The position numbers and the translations under genes are program-made. Source: Seminavis robusta (lineage: Eukaryota > Bacillariophyta > Bacillariophyceae > Naviculales > Naviculaceae). Taken from it: a stretch of 64,000 nt of DNA. The DNA lies in NCBI GenBank assembly GCA_903772945.1, contig CAICTM010000114.1:1-64000 (forward strand). Reading direction: 5' to 3'. Shown here piece by piece: positions 14,401-27,572 of this stretch; position 1 is the stretch's first letter, and the number at the start of each line of letters is the position of its first letter. The notes beneath the pieces were generated by a model. It saw nothing but the letters and a program-made list of their open reading frames with translations, made no database searches and had not been told where the DNA came from.

Positions 14401-16330
14401 CTGTGGGATTCATATCACCAAAGTCAACTTCTTCCTCATTTATGACAGCAAAAAACTTGCTTGATGCATCTTCATCAAGCTGGTACAGGGTGAACTCAAT
14501 TCTGACCTCCTTTGCACTGTCTTGTTCTGGTCCAAATGACAGAGGGATCTCATAAGTGTTGGAGGCCTCTGGATTTTCTGCTCCGAGAAGTCCCAAAAAC
14601 TGAGAAGCAGTCTCACTGTCAAAAAGGCTGCCACCATTCCACGGTTCAGAGGAATCTGAAGTTTCAAAGGTCTCTTCCTCCAGGACAACCTCAGGGTAAC
14701 AGATCTTGACAGAAGATGGAGTCCCTGTGGTTGTTTTGTGGCAACTGGTAACAGGGACCCGTTGGGCTGGCTGTGCTGGGACGCCACTGGGTGTTCCAGT
14801 TGTGGTGGCTGATGTTGGAGTGCCAGTAGTGGCAGAAGGAGATTGTGTCTTTGCGCAGGTGTAAGATGACGTGATCTCAAGTCATCAACGCATAGCTTTC
14901 CTCTGAACCGGGATTGGGTGAATCAACCTGGAATCCCAGTGACAGTGATGTTGGAGAATCATCCTCAATAAAATCAGATGGGACGGACAGGGTGATATGT
15001 GTGCTTCTTGTCATCGGTGGCCGGCATTCACACTGAGAGACTCTTCGTGGGGAACTCGAGTCCATTGAATGCCACTGTCAGTGGTTCCGGACTGGGGCTC
15101 TCCATCACCAGTTGGATTCATGTCTCCAAAGGCAACGGGCTCATCATTGATCAACAGCGTAGAACTTGGTGGATGTAATCTGTCGAATCAAGCTGGTACA
15201 GTGGTGAACTCTACTAGCACCTCCTTTGCGCCCTCTTGCTCTGGTCCAGAGGACAGTGGGATCTCATATGTGTTTGACATCTGTGGATTCTCATCATCCA
15301 GGAGTCCCAGGAACTGACCAGAAGTCTCACTGTCAAAAAGTGCTGCCACCATTCCACGGTTCAGAGGAATCTGAAGTTTCAAAGGTCTCTTCCTCCAGGA
15401 CAACCTCTGGGTAAAAGATTCTTGACAGAAGATGGAGTCCCTGTGGTTGTTGTTTGGGCGACCTGGTAACAGGAGACCCGGTTGGGCTGCGCTGTGCCTG
15501 GGATGCCACTGGGTGTTCCAGTTGTGGTGGCTGATGTTGGAGTGGCAGATCTAGTAGTGGCAGAAAGAGATTGTGTCTTTGCGCAGTTGTAAGATGAGTG
15601 ATCTTCAAGTCATCAACACCATAGCTTTCCTCTGAACCGGGATTGGGTGAATAAACCTGGAATCCCAGTGACAGTGATGTTGGAGAATCATCCTCAATCA
15701 AAACAGATGGGACGGACAGGGGATAGTGTGCTTCTTGTCATCGGTGGCCCGGCATTCACACTGTAGAGACTCTTCGGGTGGTAACTCGAGTCCATTGAAT
15801 GCCACTGTCAGTGGTTCCGACTGGGCTCTCCATCACCAGTTGGGATTCATGTCTCCAAAGTCAACGGGCTCATCATTGATACAGCGTAGAACTTGGTGGA
15901 TGTAATCTGTCGAATCAAGCTGGTACAGTGTGAACTCTACTAGCACCTCCTTTGCGCCCTCTTGCTCTGGTCCAGAGTACAGTGGGATCTCATATGTGTT
16001 TGACATCTGTGGATTCTCATAATCCAGGAGTCCCAGGAACTGACCAGAAGTCTCACTGTCAAAAAGGCTGCCACTATTCACACGGTTCAAGGAATCTGAA
16101 GGTTCAAAGGTCTCTTCCTCCAGGACAAACTCAGGGTAACAGATCTTGACAGAAGATGGAGTCCCTGTGGTTTGTTTTGTGGGCGAACTTGTAACAGGCA
16201 GCCGGTTGGGCTGGCTGTGCCCTGGGACGGCCACTGGGTGTTTCAGTTGTGGTGGTGATTGTGGGAGTGCCAGTAGTGGCAGAAGAGATTGTGTCTTTGC
16301 GCAGGTGTAAGATGACGTGATCTTCAAGTC
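8431..16330 (-). CDS. Giant modular PS-rich surface protein, inverted copy of the N-terminal part
   Basis: Read on the - strand from 16330 downward this repeats the content of 1-8430: FLGx units at 15613-16330, 14886-15612 and 14175-14885, the linker domain at about 13635-14035, then PS-rich sequence to 8431. The sensible frame is open at about 13385-14596, 11840-13385, 10140-11850 and 9700-10130, with frame changes between these stretches. Both arms have the last FLGx unit and linker essentially intact, and the first two units damaged by indels. It may be a genuine inverted duplication, but the arms ending at the same base and the indel-type differences favour an assembly fold-back. Confidence 0.55.
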
Positions 16331-16355
16331 NNNNNNNNNNNNNNNNNNNNNNNNN
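16331..16355. other. Assembly gap (25 N)
   Basis: A run of exactly 25 unknown bases joins the palindromic contig to a - strand PS-rich piece. A fixed round length suggests a scaffolding placeholder of unknown true size. Sequence order across it should not be trusted. Confidence 0.98.
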
Positions 16356-19054
16356 GTGACACTTGCTTTCAGATGGGTTCTGATGGACGGGGTGCTTGGA
16401 GTTGACTTGGGGTTGCTGAGGTGAGGGAGTTGGTCCACTTGTTGGAATCTTTGATGGACTCTGCGAAGGAGTACTAGATGGAGTGGCCGATGGAGTTGAC
16501 GATGGCTTCTCCGAGGGTGTCTCAGAAGGACTTGAAGAGGGACCAGGGGATGGGTCATAAGAAGGGCCATTGAGAAGGAGAGCTGCTTGGGCTCTCAGAT
16601 GGACTTTTAGATGGACTTGAGCTTGGTACATCACTGGGGCTGGATGACGGTGCGGGTGTTGGCCCACTTGTAGGAACCCTCGATGGACTTTCTGATGGAC
16701 CACCAGAGGGACTCTCTGATGGGCTGGACTGACGGGGACACGGAAGGAGTGACGCGTAGGGGTGATTGATGGGCTGGAGCTGGATCTACACTGGGAGAAA
16801 ACCGATGGAGGACACAGAGGGTGTATCTGTGGTGTACCAGATGGACCAGCACTTGGCTGGGGCACTTGGGGTAGAGAGGGGCTAGGTGTGGTCGCTTGTG
16901 GGGCTCTGGATGGACTTTCAGAAGGATTGGCTGATGGGCTTTCTGATGGTGTACCTGATGGTGCCAAAGAAGGACTGACTGATGGCTTGCTGGATGGACT
17001 CTCACTAGGTGCTTGGCTATCAGTGGGAGAAACTGAAAGGCATTCCACTCGGCTCTGGGCTGGTTTGTAGACTTCTCACTTGGGCCTACTGTTGGAATTC
17101 ACCTGATAGCGACTTACACTGTGGGCTGGAACTACGGTGATTCGCCTTGAGCCCGCAGAGGGAGCTGATAGATGGACCAACGCTAGGAACAGAGCTTGGA
17201 CTGCTAGACGGCTTTGTACTGGGAGTTGAGCATTGGGCTCCCAGAAGGAGTTGAACTTGGACTCTCTGAGGGGATACTTGATGGTGTCCCACTGGGACTC
17301 TCTGATGGAGAGCTTGATGGGCTTAAAGTTGGACCACTAGTGGGTACCTTGCTTGGGGAAGCACATTGGTGAACACTTTGGAGAAGAACTGGGGTTTTTG
17401 ATGATGGTGACGCAGAAGGCATCTTCTGAAGGCGTAGCTGAGGGGCTTGGAGATGGGATGTCTGTAGGCCATGCGGAAGGGGTGCTACTTGGGATTCCTG
17501 ATGGACTTTCTGATGGACGAGTGCTTGGGGTGCACTTGGAGTTTCTGAAGGTGACGGAGTAGGCCCGGATGTTGGAACCTTGGATGGACTCTCAGAGGGT
17601 CACACTTGGAGATTCTGATGGGTCTGGGGACGGAATGGCTTGGACTCACTGACACTTGGACTTTCAGAGGGTCGTGACATGCTTGGGGATACTGGGGATC
17701 GATGGTGTCAAGGTGGACTTTCAGATGGGCTTCTCGAGGGGCTGGTGCTTGGGTTGGGCTTGGGGTTGTGAAGGGGAGGTGTATGGTCCACTCGTTGGAC
17801 TTGGAAGATCCAGAGGTCCTGGGAGATGAGGGTTTGATGAGGGGTCTGTGAGGCATGCGCTTGGTACTTGGAGTGACACTTGGACTTTCAGATGGGCTTT
17901 CGATGGACGAGTGCTTGGGGGTTACTGGGGTTGTCAGAAGGTGAAGGGTTGGTCCACTTGTTGGAACTTGGATGGACTCTGCGAAGGAGTACTAGATGGA
18001 GTGGCCGATGGAGTTGACGATGGCTTCTCCGAGGGTGTCTCAGAAGGACTTGAAGAGGGACCAGGGGATGGGTCATAAGAAGGCCATTGAGAAGGAGAGC
18101 TGCTTGGGCTCTCAGATGGACTTCTAGATGGACTTGAGCTCGGTACATCACTGGGGCTGGATGACGGTGCGGGTGTTGGCCCACTGTAGAACCCTCGATG
18201 ACTTTCTGATGGACACCAGAGGGACTCTCTGATGGGCTGGACGACGGTGACGCGGAAGGAGTGACGCTAGGGGTGATTGATGGGCTGGAGCTCGGATCTA
18301 CAGTGGGAGAAACCGATGGAAACACAGAGGGATTATCTGATGGGGTGCCAGATGGACCAGCACTTGGCTGGGCACTTGGGGTAGAGGAGGGGCTAGGTGT
18401 GGGTCCGCTGTGGGGCTCTTGGATGGACTTTCAGAAGGATTCGCTGATGGGCTTTCTGATGGTGTACCTGATGGTGCCAAAGAAGGACTGACTGATGGCT
18501 TGCTGGATGGACTCTCACTAGGTGCTTGGCTATCAGTGGGAGAAACTGAAGGCAGTCCACTCGGCTCTGGGCTGGTTGTAGGACTCTCACTTGGGCTACT
18601 TGTTGGAACACCTGTAGGGCTTTCACTTGGGCTGGAACTAGGGATTTCACTGGGCCCTGCAGAGGGATTGCCAGATGGACCAACACTAGGAACAGAACTT
18701 GGGCTTTCAGAGGGACTTGAACTTGGACTCTTTGACGGGTTACTTGATGGTGTCCGGCTGGGGCTCTCTGATGGAGAGTTTGATGGGCTTGGGGTTGGAC
18801 CACTAGTGGGTACCTTGCTTGGGGAAGCACTTGGTGAAGCACTCGGCGAAGAACTGGGGTTTGATGATGGAGACGCAGAAGGTATCTCTGAAGGCGTAGC
18901 TGAGGGGCTTGGAGATGGGATGTCTGTAGGCCATGCGGAAGGGGTGCTACTTGGGCTTCCTGATGGACTTTCTGTGGACGAGTGCTTGGGGGTGCACTTG
19001 GAGTTTTCTGAAGTGATGGAGTAGGCCGGATGTTGGGACCTTGGATGGACTCTA
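16356..19054 (-). CDS. PS-rich fragment of the giant surface-protein gene (inverted, frame-broken)
   Basis: On the - strand this reads continuous PS-rich repeats related to 22097-23560 on the + strand, with the same phrases SGLPSVSPTDSQAPSESPS and SAWPTDIPSPSPSATPS. The best open stretch is about 18298-18960. The rest switches frame often through small indels. It contains no start, no terminal domain and no non-PS module, so it is a piece of the repeat tract rather than a separate gene. It is probably a misplaced or inverted assembly copy. Confidence 0.5.
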
Positions 19055-19057
19055 GAG

Positions 19058-20655
19058 GCAGTAAACCCCCGAGCACTCGTCCATCGAAAGCCCATCTGAA
19101 AGTCCAAGTAGCATCCTGCTCCAAGCGGCATTCCCTCTCAAACTCCCTCATCAGACCCCTCAGCGGTTCCCTCCGGGTTACCTTCAGAGAGTCCATCCAA
19201 GGTCCCACAAGTGGACCAACACCCTCACCTTCTGAAACCCCAGTAACTCCCCAAGCACTCGTCCATCGGAAATCCCATCTGAAAGTCCAAGTGTCAGTCC
19301 GAGTGTTCTTCCAAGCGGCATTCCCTCTCAAAGTCCCTCAACAGATCCATCAGAATCCCCCAGCACTGGACCCTCTGAGAGTCCATCCAAGGTTCCAACA
19401 TCCGGGCCTACTCCCGTCACCTTCAGAAACTCCAAGTGCTACCCCAAGCACTCGTCCATCAGAAAGTCCATCAGGAATCCCAAGTAGCACCCCTTCCGCA
19501 TGGCCTACAGACATCCCATCTCCAAGCCCCTCAGCTACGCCTTCGGAAATGCCCAGTGAAATACCTAGCTCCAGCCCAAGTGGTCGGCCAACAGGTGTTC
19601 CGACAAGCAAACCTAGCGAGACTCCCACAGCCAGTCCATATCCAAGTGGCTTGCCTTCAATTTCTCCCACTGACAGCCAATCACCTAGTGAGAGTCCATC
19701 TTCTACACCCTCTTCAAGCCCCAGTGTCGTCCCAAGCAGCAAACCATCTGTTAGTCCTTCTTCAGATCCCTCATCAACCTTCAAACATGCCAACAAGGGT
19801 CCTACACTCACCATCATCCAGCCCCAGTGCTTCACCAAGTTATGATCCATCTGGAAGACCAACAAGTGGACCAACTCCATCACCTTCTGACAATCCCAGT
19901 AACCGCCAAGTGTAAATCCATCCGAAATCCCATCTGAAAGTCCAAGTAGCAACCCCTCTGCAAAACCAAGCAGCATTCCCTCTCAAACTCCCTCACAGAC
20001 CCTCAGAGTTCCCTCCGGGATTCCTTCAGAGGGTCCATCCCAGGAACTCCTTACCCACTCGTCGTTCTGCGAACTTAGAGTCCATCCAAGGTCCCAACAT
20101 CCGGGCCTACTCCATCACCTTCAGAAACTCCAAGTGCTACCCCAAGCACTCGTCCATCAGAAAGTCCATCAGGAAGCCCAAGTAGCACCCCTTCCGCATG
20201 GCCTACAGACATCCCATCTCCGAGCCCCTCAGCTACGCCTTCAGAGATACCTTCTGCGTCTCCATCATCAAACCCCAGTTCTTCGCCGAGTGCTTCACCA
20301 AGTGCTTCCCCAAGCAAGGTACCCACTAGTGGTCCAACCCCAAGCCCATCAAACTCTCCATCAGAGAGCCCCAGCCGGACACCATCAAGTAACCCGTCAA
20401 AGAGTCCAAGTTCAAGTCCCTCTGAAAGCCCAAGTTCTGTTCCTAGTGTTGGTCCATCTGGCAATCCCTCTGCAGGGCCCAGTGAAATCCCTAGTTCCAG
20501 CCCAAGTGAAAGCCCTACAGGTGTTCCAACAAGTAGCCCAAGTGAGAGTCCTACAACCAGCCCAGAGCCGAGTGGACTGCCTTCAGTTTCTCCCACTGAT
20601 AGCCAAGCACCTAGTGAGAGTCCATCCAGCAAGCCATCAGTCAGTCCTTCTTTGT
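19058..20655 (+). CDS. PS-rich fragment of the giant surface-protein gene (+, frame-broken)
   Basis: The coding strand flips at about 19055 within a few bases. The piece then reads PS repeats on +, first matching about 6650-7850 and, from about 20080, matching 22690-23290. A short non-matching stretch at about 20041-20078 sits at the internal join. The sensible frame is open at about 19410-19770. The two differently matching halves suggest a chimera of two parts of the tract. Confidence 0.45.
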
Positions 20656-22092
20656 GACTCTCAGAAGGACTCACACTTGGAGATTCTGATGGGTCTGCCG
20701 ACGGAATGGCTGATGGACCAACACTTGGACTCAAAGAGGGGCTGCTGCTTGGGACTCCACTGGGTGATCCTGATGGTGTCAAGGATGGACTTTCAGATGG
20801 GCTTCTCGAGGGCTGGTGCTTGGGGTGCGCTTGGGGTTGCTGAAGGGGAGGGTGTAGGTCCACTCGTTGGAACCTTGGAAGGACTCTCAGAGGGTCCACC
20901 ACTGGGAGATTCTGATGGGTTTGATGAGGGACTCTGTGATGGCATGACGCTTGGCATAACACTTGGAGTGACACTTGGACTTTCAGATGGGTTTCTGATG
21001 GACTTGGAGTTGCACTTGGGTTGTGAAGGTGAGGGAGTTGGTCCACTTGTTGGAATCTTTGATGGACTCTGCGAAGGAGTACTAGATGGAGTGGCCGATG
21101 GAGTTGACGATGGCTTCTCCGAGGGTGTCTCAGAAGGACTTGAAGAGGGACCAGGGGATGGGTCATAAGAAGGCCATTGAGAAGGAGAGCTGCTTGGGCT
21201 CTCAGATGGACTTCTAGATGGACTTGAGCTTGGTACATCACTGGGGCTGGATGACGGTGCGGGTGTTGGCCCACTTGTAGGAACCCTCGATGGACTTTCT
21301 GATGGACCACCAGAGGGACTCTCTGATGGGCTGGACGACGGGGACACGAAGGAGTGACGCTAGGGGTGATTGATGGGCTGGAGCTGGGATCTACACTGGG
21401 AGAAACCGATGGAGACACAGAGGGTGTATCTGATGGTGTACCAGATGGACCAGCACTTGGCTGGGCACTTGGGGTAGAGAGGGGCTAGGTGTGGGTCCGC
21501 TGTGGGGCTCTTGGATGGACTTTCAGAAGGATTGGCTGATGGGCTTTCTGATGGTGTACTGATGGTGCCAAAGAAGGACTGACTGATGGCTTGCTGGATG
21601 GACTCTCACTAGGTGCTTGGCTATCAGTGGGAGAAACTGAAGGCATTCCACTCGGCTCTGGGCTGGTTGTAGGACTCTCACTTGGGCTACTTGTTGGAAC
21701 ACCTGTAGGACTTACACTTGGGCTGGAACTCGGTGATTCGCTTGGAGCCGCAGATGGACTGATAGATGGACCAACGCTAGGAACAGAGCTTGGACTGCTA
21801 GACGGCTTTGTACTGGGAGTTGAGCTTGGGCTCCCAGAAGGAGTTGAACTTGGACTCTCTGAGGGGATACTTGATGGTGTCCCACTGGGCTCTCTGATGG
21901 AGAGCTTGATGGGCTTGGGGTTGGACCACTAGTGGGTACCTTGCTTGGGGAGCACTTGGTGAAGCACTTGGAGAAGAACTGGGGTTTGATGATGGGACTC
22001 AGAAGGCATATCTGAAGGAGTAGCTGAGGGACTTGGAGATGGGATGTCTGTAGGCCATGCTGAAGGGGTGCTACTTGGGCTTCCTGATGGAC
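20656..22092 (-). CDS. PS-rich fragment of the giant surface-protein gene (inverted)
   Basis: The strand flips again at about 20656. Read on -, the segment matches the + strand tract at about 22097-23560, in reverse order, with scattered single-base losses. It flips back to + at about 22094, so 20656-22092 and the following + sequence form a second, smaller fold-back. No independent gene is supported here. Confidence 0.45.
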
Positions 22093-22093
22093 T

Positions 22094-25000
22094 GTGATGT
22101 ACCAAGCTCAAGTCCATCTAAAAGTCCATCTGAGAGCCCAAGCAGCTCTCCTTCTCAATGGCCTTCTTATGACCCATCCCCTGGTCCCTCTTCAAGTCCT
22201 TCTGAGACACCCTCGGAGAAGCCATCGTCAACTCCATCGGCCACTCCATCTAGTACTCCTTCGCAGAGTCCATCAAAGATTCCAACAAGTGGACCAACTC
22301 CCTCACCTTCAGCAACCCCAAGTGCAACTCCAAGCACCCGTCCATCAGAAACCCCATCTGAAAGTCCAAGTGTCACTCCAAGTGTTATGCCAAGCGTCAT
22401 GCCATCACAGAGTCCCTCATCAAACCCATCAGAATCTCCCAGTGGTGGACCCTCTGAGAGTCCTTCCAAGGTTCCAACGAGTGGACCTACACCCTCCCCT
22501 TCAGCAACCCCAAGTGCAACCCCAAGCACCAGCCCCTCGAGAAGCCCATCTGAAAGTCCATCCTTGACACCATCAGGATCACCCAGTGGAGTCCCAAGCA
22601 GCAGCCCCTCTGTGAGTCCAAGTGTTGGTCCATCAGCCATTCCGTCGGCAGACCCATCAGAATCTCCAAGTGTGAGTCCTTCTGAGAGTCCATCCAAGGT
22701 TCCAACATCCGGGCCTACTCCATCACCTTCAGAAACTCCAAGTGCTACCCCAAGCACTCGTCCATCAGAAAGTCCATCAGGAAGCCCAAGTAGCACCCCT
22801 TCAGCATGGCCTACAGACATCCCATCTCCAAGTCCCTCAGCTACTCCTTCAGAGATGCCTTCTGAGTCACCATCATCAAACCCCAGTTCTTCTCCAAGTG
22901 CTTCACCAAGTGCTTCCCCAAGCAAGGTACCCACTAGTGGTCCAACCCCAAGCCCATCAAGCTCTCCATCAGAGAGCCCCAGTGGGACACCATCAAGTAT
23001 CCCCTCAGAGAGTCCAAGTTCAACTCCTTCTGGGAGCCCAAGCTCAACTCCCAGTACAAAGCCGTCTAGCAGTCCAAGCTCTGTTCCTAGCGTTGGTCCA
23101 TCTATCAGTCCCTCTGCGGCTCCAAGCGAATCACCGAGTTCCAGCCCAAGTGTAAGTCCTACAGGTGTTCCAACAAGTAGCCCAAGTGAGAGTCCTACAA
23201 CCAGCCCAGAGCCGAGTGGACTGCCTTCAGTTTCTCCCACTGATAGCCAAGCACCTAGTGAGAGTCCATCCAGCAAGCCATCAGTCAGTCCTTCTTTGGC
23301 ACCATCAGGTACACCATCAGAAAGCCCATCAGCCAATCCTTCTGAAAGTCCATCCAAGAGCCCCACCAGCGGACCCACACCTAGCCCCTCCTCTACCCCA
23401 AGTGCCCAGCCAAGTGCTGGTCCATCTGGTACACCATCAGATACACCCTCTGTGTCTCCATCGGTTTCTCCCAGTGTAGATCCGAGCTCCAGCCCATCAA
23501 TCACCCCTAGCGTCACTCCTTCCGTGTCCCCGTCATCCAGCCCATCAGAGAGTCCCTCTGGTGGTCCATCAGAAAGTCCATCGAGGGTTCCTACAAGTGG
23601 TCCTACACTCTCACCGTCGTCCAGCCCCAGTGATGTGCCAAGCTCAATTCCATCTAGAAGCCCATCTCAAAGTCCATCTTCTCTGCCATCTACATCACCA
23701 AGTTATTCTCCCAGTGGCAAACCATCTACTAGTCCAAGTGCCAGTCCATCAAGAAGTCCTTCGGAGAGTCCATCCAAGACCCCAACTAGTGGGCCAACTC
23801 AAGCACCTTCTTACACACCTAGCTCGGTACCAAGTATCAGCCCATCATGGAAACCATCTGAAAGCCCAAGCAGCACACCCTCTGTTCAGCCCACCAACAA
23901 CCCTTCTGCAAGCCCTTCGGATACTCCTTCTGATAAACCATCGGGACTTCCTTCATCAAGTCCTAGTTCCTCCCCAAGTGGCTCACCAAGTTCCACCCCA
24001 AGCAATTTTCCAACTGGGGGCCCAACCCCATCTCCTTCCAATATCCCCAGTACTCCACCTTCTGCTACACCCTCAGTTTCACCGAGTGTTAGTCCAAGTG
24101 CCAGTCCTTCAGAGTTGCCCTCAGTGGCCCCGTCAATTGCTCCCAGCAGAGATCCATCTGACAGCCCAAGTAGACTCCCAACTGGTGGACCAACACCGCA
24201 ACCTTCTTCAACCCCAAGTGAATCTCCAAGTGTTCTTCCATCCAGAAATCCATCAGAGAGTCCCTCGTTCACACCTTCATCTAGCCCCAGCCAGCCTCCA
24301 TCGGGGACTCCATCAATTAGCCCAAGTGAATCTCCTAGTGTTCCACCAAGTTCTACACCCAGTGAGAACCCCACTGGTGGGCCTACTCCAAGCCCATCTG
24401 TTTCTCCATCAGAACAGCCTAGTGAAAAGCCATCTGTGAACCCATCCACTAGCCCAAGTGCTAGTCCAAGCAGTATACCCTCCAGAAATCCTTCAGGGAA
24501 ACCCAGTGAATCACCCAGCTCCAGCCCAAGTGGAACACCCACGGGGCCTCCAACAACAAGTCCAAGTGAAAGCCCAACTACAAGTCCAGCACCCAGTGGA
24601 CTTCCATCAGCAACACCAACTGATAGCCAAGCTCCAAGTGAGAGCCCATCTTTCAAACCCTCTGTGAGCCCCAGTGATGTTCCATCCAGCAGACCCTCCA
24701 TAAGTCCCTCAGAGTCACCCTCTGGGAGCCCTTCCCTTGACCCAACTGGAGGTCCTACTCTCAGTCCCTCAACTTTGCCATCTGTTTCACCTTCAGGTAG
24801 CCCATCATCAACACCCACAAGCAACCCATCAGCCGCCCCTTCAGTGGCTCCTAGCTCCAACCCAAGTTCCAGCCCTTCATATATTCCCAGTTCAAGCCCT
24901 TCGAAGAATCCATCTTCCAAACCTTCCACCCCACCAAGTGCTGCTCCATCTGAAGGCCCAAGTAGTCGCCCTACAGGAGATCCCACAATTTCTCCTTCGG

Positions 25001-27572
25001 AGCCACCAAGTAACTCTCCTAGCACAAGCCCGTCCCGAAGCCCATCGAACAGCCCAAGTGACATACCAACTGGTTGGCCAACTGATGCTCCCTCTCCTGG
25101 TCCCTCAGCTACACCTTCTGACACACCTTCGGAAAAACCATCTGCAAGCCCCAGCACTTCGCCAAGTGGCTCGCCGAGTATGTCCCCCAGCAAGAACCCA
25201 ACTGGAGGCCCAACTTTCAACCCATCTACTCATCCTTCGGGTCAACCAAGCAATTCCCCTTCTGAAACTCCCTCCAACAAACCAAGTTCAGCACCTTCTG
25301 GAAGTCCCTCTGATGTCCCATCTAATAGGCCCACAGGACCACCCTCGGGTAGTCCAAGTACTGGCCCATCAGCAAATCCATCGGATACTCCTTCAGTGTC
25401 CCCTAGTCGCACTCCTTCACAATTGCCTACTGGTGAACCATCGCCAGGCCCATCTGCATCGCCTTCAGAGAGTCCTTCTTATAGCCCTTCTGGAACTCCT
25501 TCTGAAAGCCCATCATCCACACCGACTGGATGGCCCACTGACATGCCGTCTCCAAGCCCCTCGTCTGCTCCGTCTGATAGCCCCAGTTCGAAGCCTAGCT
25601 CAAACCCTTCCAGGATGCCATCTGATGAGCCCTCCTCAAGTCCCTCATCTCGTCCTTCCCAAACCCCCAGCTCGAGACCAACTGGACCGCCCACTGGCAC
25701 CCCCAGCGAATCTCCCTCTAGATCGCCTAGTGCCACCCCAAGCAGTCATCCCAGTAACTGGCCAACTGATAACCCGTCGCCAAGTCCATCTTCAGTTCCA
25801 ACTGAATGGCCTACAGATATGCCCTCGCCAACTCCATCTTCTTCCCCCAGCGAAAAGCCTGGAAGCACCTTCAGAACAAGCCCATTCTTTCTGACTACGC
25901 CTACTCCAACAATTAGCCCATCAGCTTCTCCAAGTGATCAACCATCCATCTCTCCAACAGTATCTTCAAGCCCATCAGTGTGTGTGTCGTCAGTGGAAGC
26001 TTCAGAGACATCATATGAATCTTCTCTAGGAACAATGAATGAGAGTATTCCAGTCATCGGAACATCGATGGTGTCCAGTTCAAGTTTGACTTTCACAGTT
26101 GAGCAAACTTTCTATAATGGAGTTGTGCCTGGAATTGCCACCATGTATCAATCCCCTTCAGGACTTACCTGCGACGAAAGGAGAGATGTTGGTGCTAACG
26201 AAGTCTCAACTGAATACAATGTCACTTGTACCTCTGATAGTGCAACAGTATACATTTATTTGGGTGATGCTCAAACTGGGTCTGTGTTGACCGACGAAGA
26301 CAATGTTCAACTGCGGCTTGCATGCGCATCGCCACAGGCACTCTCAGATTTGTCAAGGTTTGCTTTTTATGAGTACACTGTTCCTTGTTTGGATCCTTGT
26401 GGAGACAATGATGGGTCAGTTGTTCGACTTGCTCCTCCAAAGGAAAACAACCCGACAACATCACCATCCCTTTCTCCGTCCACCTCACCGACACGTCCAA
26501 CGAGCAACGAAAGAAGTTTCTTTCGTACTCCTACTACACCAATGCCAACAACACCTTCACCTACAAGTAGCCCATCTCAAGATCCTTCTACAGTTCCCAG
26601 TGTCCAACCCTCTGCTTCTCCATCAACTAAACCAAGTTCGCAGCCTTCTGATTTACCATCAGTGGAGCCATCAGAACCTCCCACTTCGTCCAAATCAGCT
26701 GCTCCATCTGAAAAGCCGTCCACAAGCCCTAGCAGGAGTCCAAGTGGGTCACCAAGTGTCACACCCACATCACAAATTGAAACACCTAGTCAGTCTCCTA
26801 GTGCATCACCAAGTGCCTCTCCCAGTACTGCCCCCAGTACAAACCCAACTGGAACTCCTAGTGAATCACCAAGTGCCTCTCCCAGTTCTCCCCCCAGCAC
26901 AAACCCAACTGGAACACCCAGTGCTTCACCAAGCACCAATCCTAGCACACCTCCCAGCAAAACCCCAAGTTCAACACCAAGTCGAACACCAAGTGTCACC
27001 CCAAGCACCAGGCCAAGTGACAAACCTAGTTCTTCTCCTAGCATAGCACCAAGCCCTGTCCCCAGCAATAGCCCCAGCGAGAGTCCATCAGATGCTCCAA
27101 GTGTTGCCCCAAGCAATAGCCCCAGCAACAGCCCATCACGAGACCCAAGTGTCACACCAAGCTCGCAACCCAGCCAAACACCTACACGACTACCTAGCAT
27201 TGTACCAACAATTTCGCCCAGTATCGCTCCGAGTGGGGTACCGTCGATTGAACCAAGCAGCAATCCCAGTGAACATCCCAGCCAGTCACCTAGTGCTCAC
27301 CCTAGTGTATTGCCTAGTTCCAGCCCAAGCGAATCGCCAAGCTCTGACCCCAGTGTTTTGCCCAGTGCTAGCCCAAGCCATTCACCGAGTAATGAACCCA
27401 GTTCTCAGCCAAGCACGAGCCCAAGTACCTCGCCTAGCGAGAGTCCAAGTAGGTCCCCAAGTGAATTGCCAAGCGTGACCCCAAGCACCAGCCCAAGTCT
27501 TTTACCAAGTTTCAGTCCCAGTGAGACACCAAGCAGAAGCCCCAGTGTCAGTCCCAGTGAGACACCAAGTTA
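22094..27572 (+). CDS. Longest unbroken PS-rich open stretch (~1,825 codons) with linker domain 2
   Basis: The frame is continuous from the strand flip near 22094 to 27572. It is mostly P-S-x-x repeats with few other residues. Recurring phrases are VPTSGPTPSPS, SGLPSVSPTDSQAPSESPS, and a WPTDxPSP motif near 22805, 25080, 25540, 25760 and 25810. The non-PS linker domain at 25975-26412 interrupts the tract. The ATG at 22057 is not used as a start here because the first dozen codons belong to the opposite-strand piece. A single extra base near 27570 ends the stretch; the same protein continues in another frame. Confidence 0.7.

Larger units (their letters stand above)
1..16330. repeat. Contig-scale palindrome (inverted repeat, ~8-kb arms)
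   Basis: The left arm reads the surface-protein gene on +, and the right arm reads the same sequence on -. Paired landmarks include ATGAATCCCACAGTGG at 1920 against its complement ending near 14414, the phrase near 5161 against 11163, and that near 6781 against 9358. Both arms end on the same sequence: position 1 begins GATGACTTGAAG, and the right arm stops in the complement of GACTTGAAG at 16330, immediately before the N gap. The strand switch falls near 8431. Arms differ mainly by small indels and by repeat-copy number near the turn. Confidence 0.85.
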
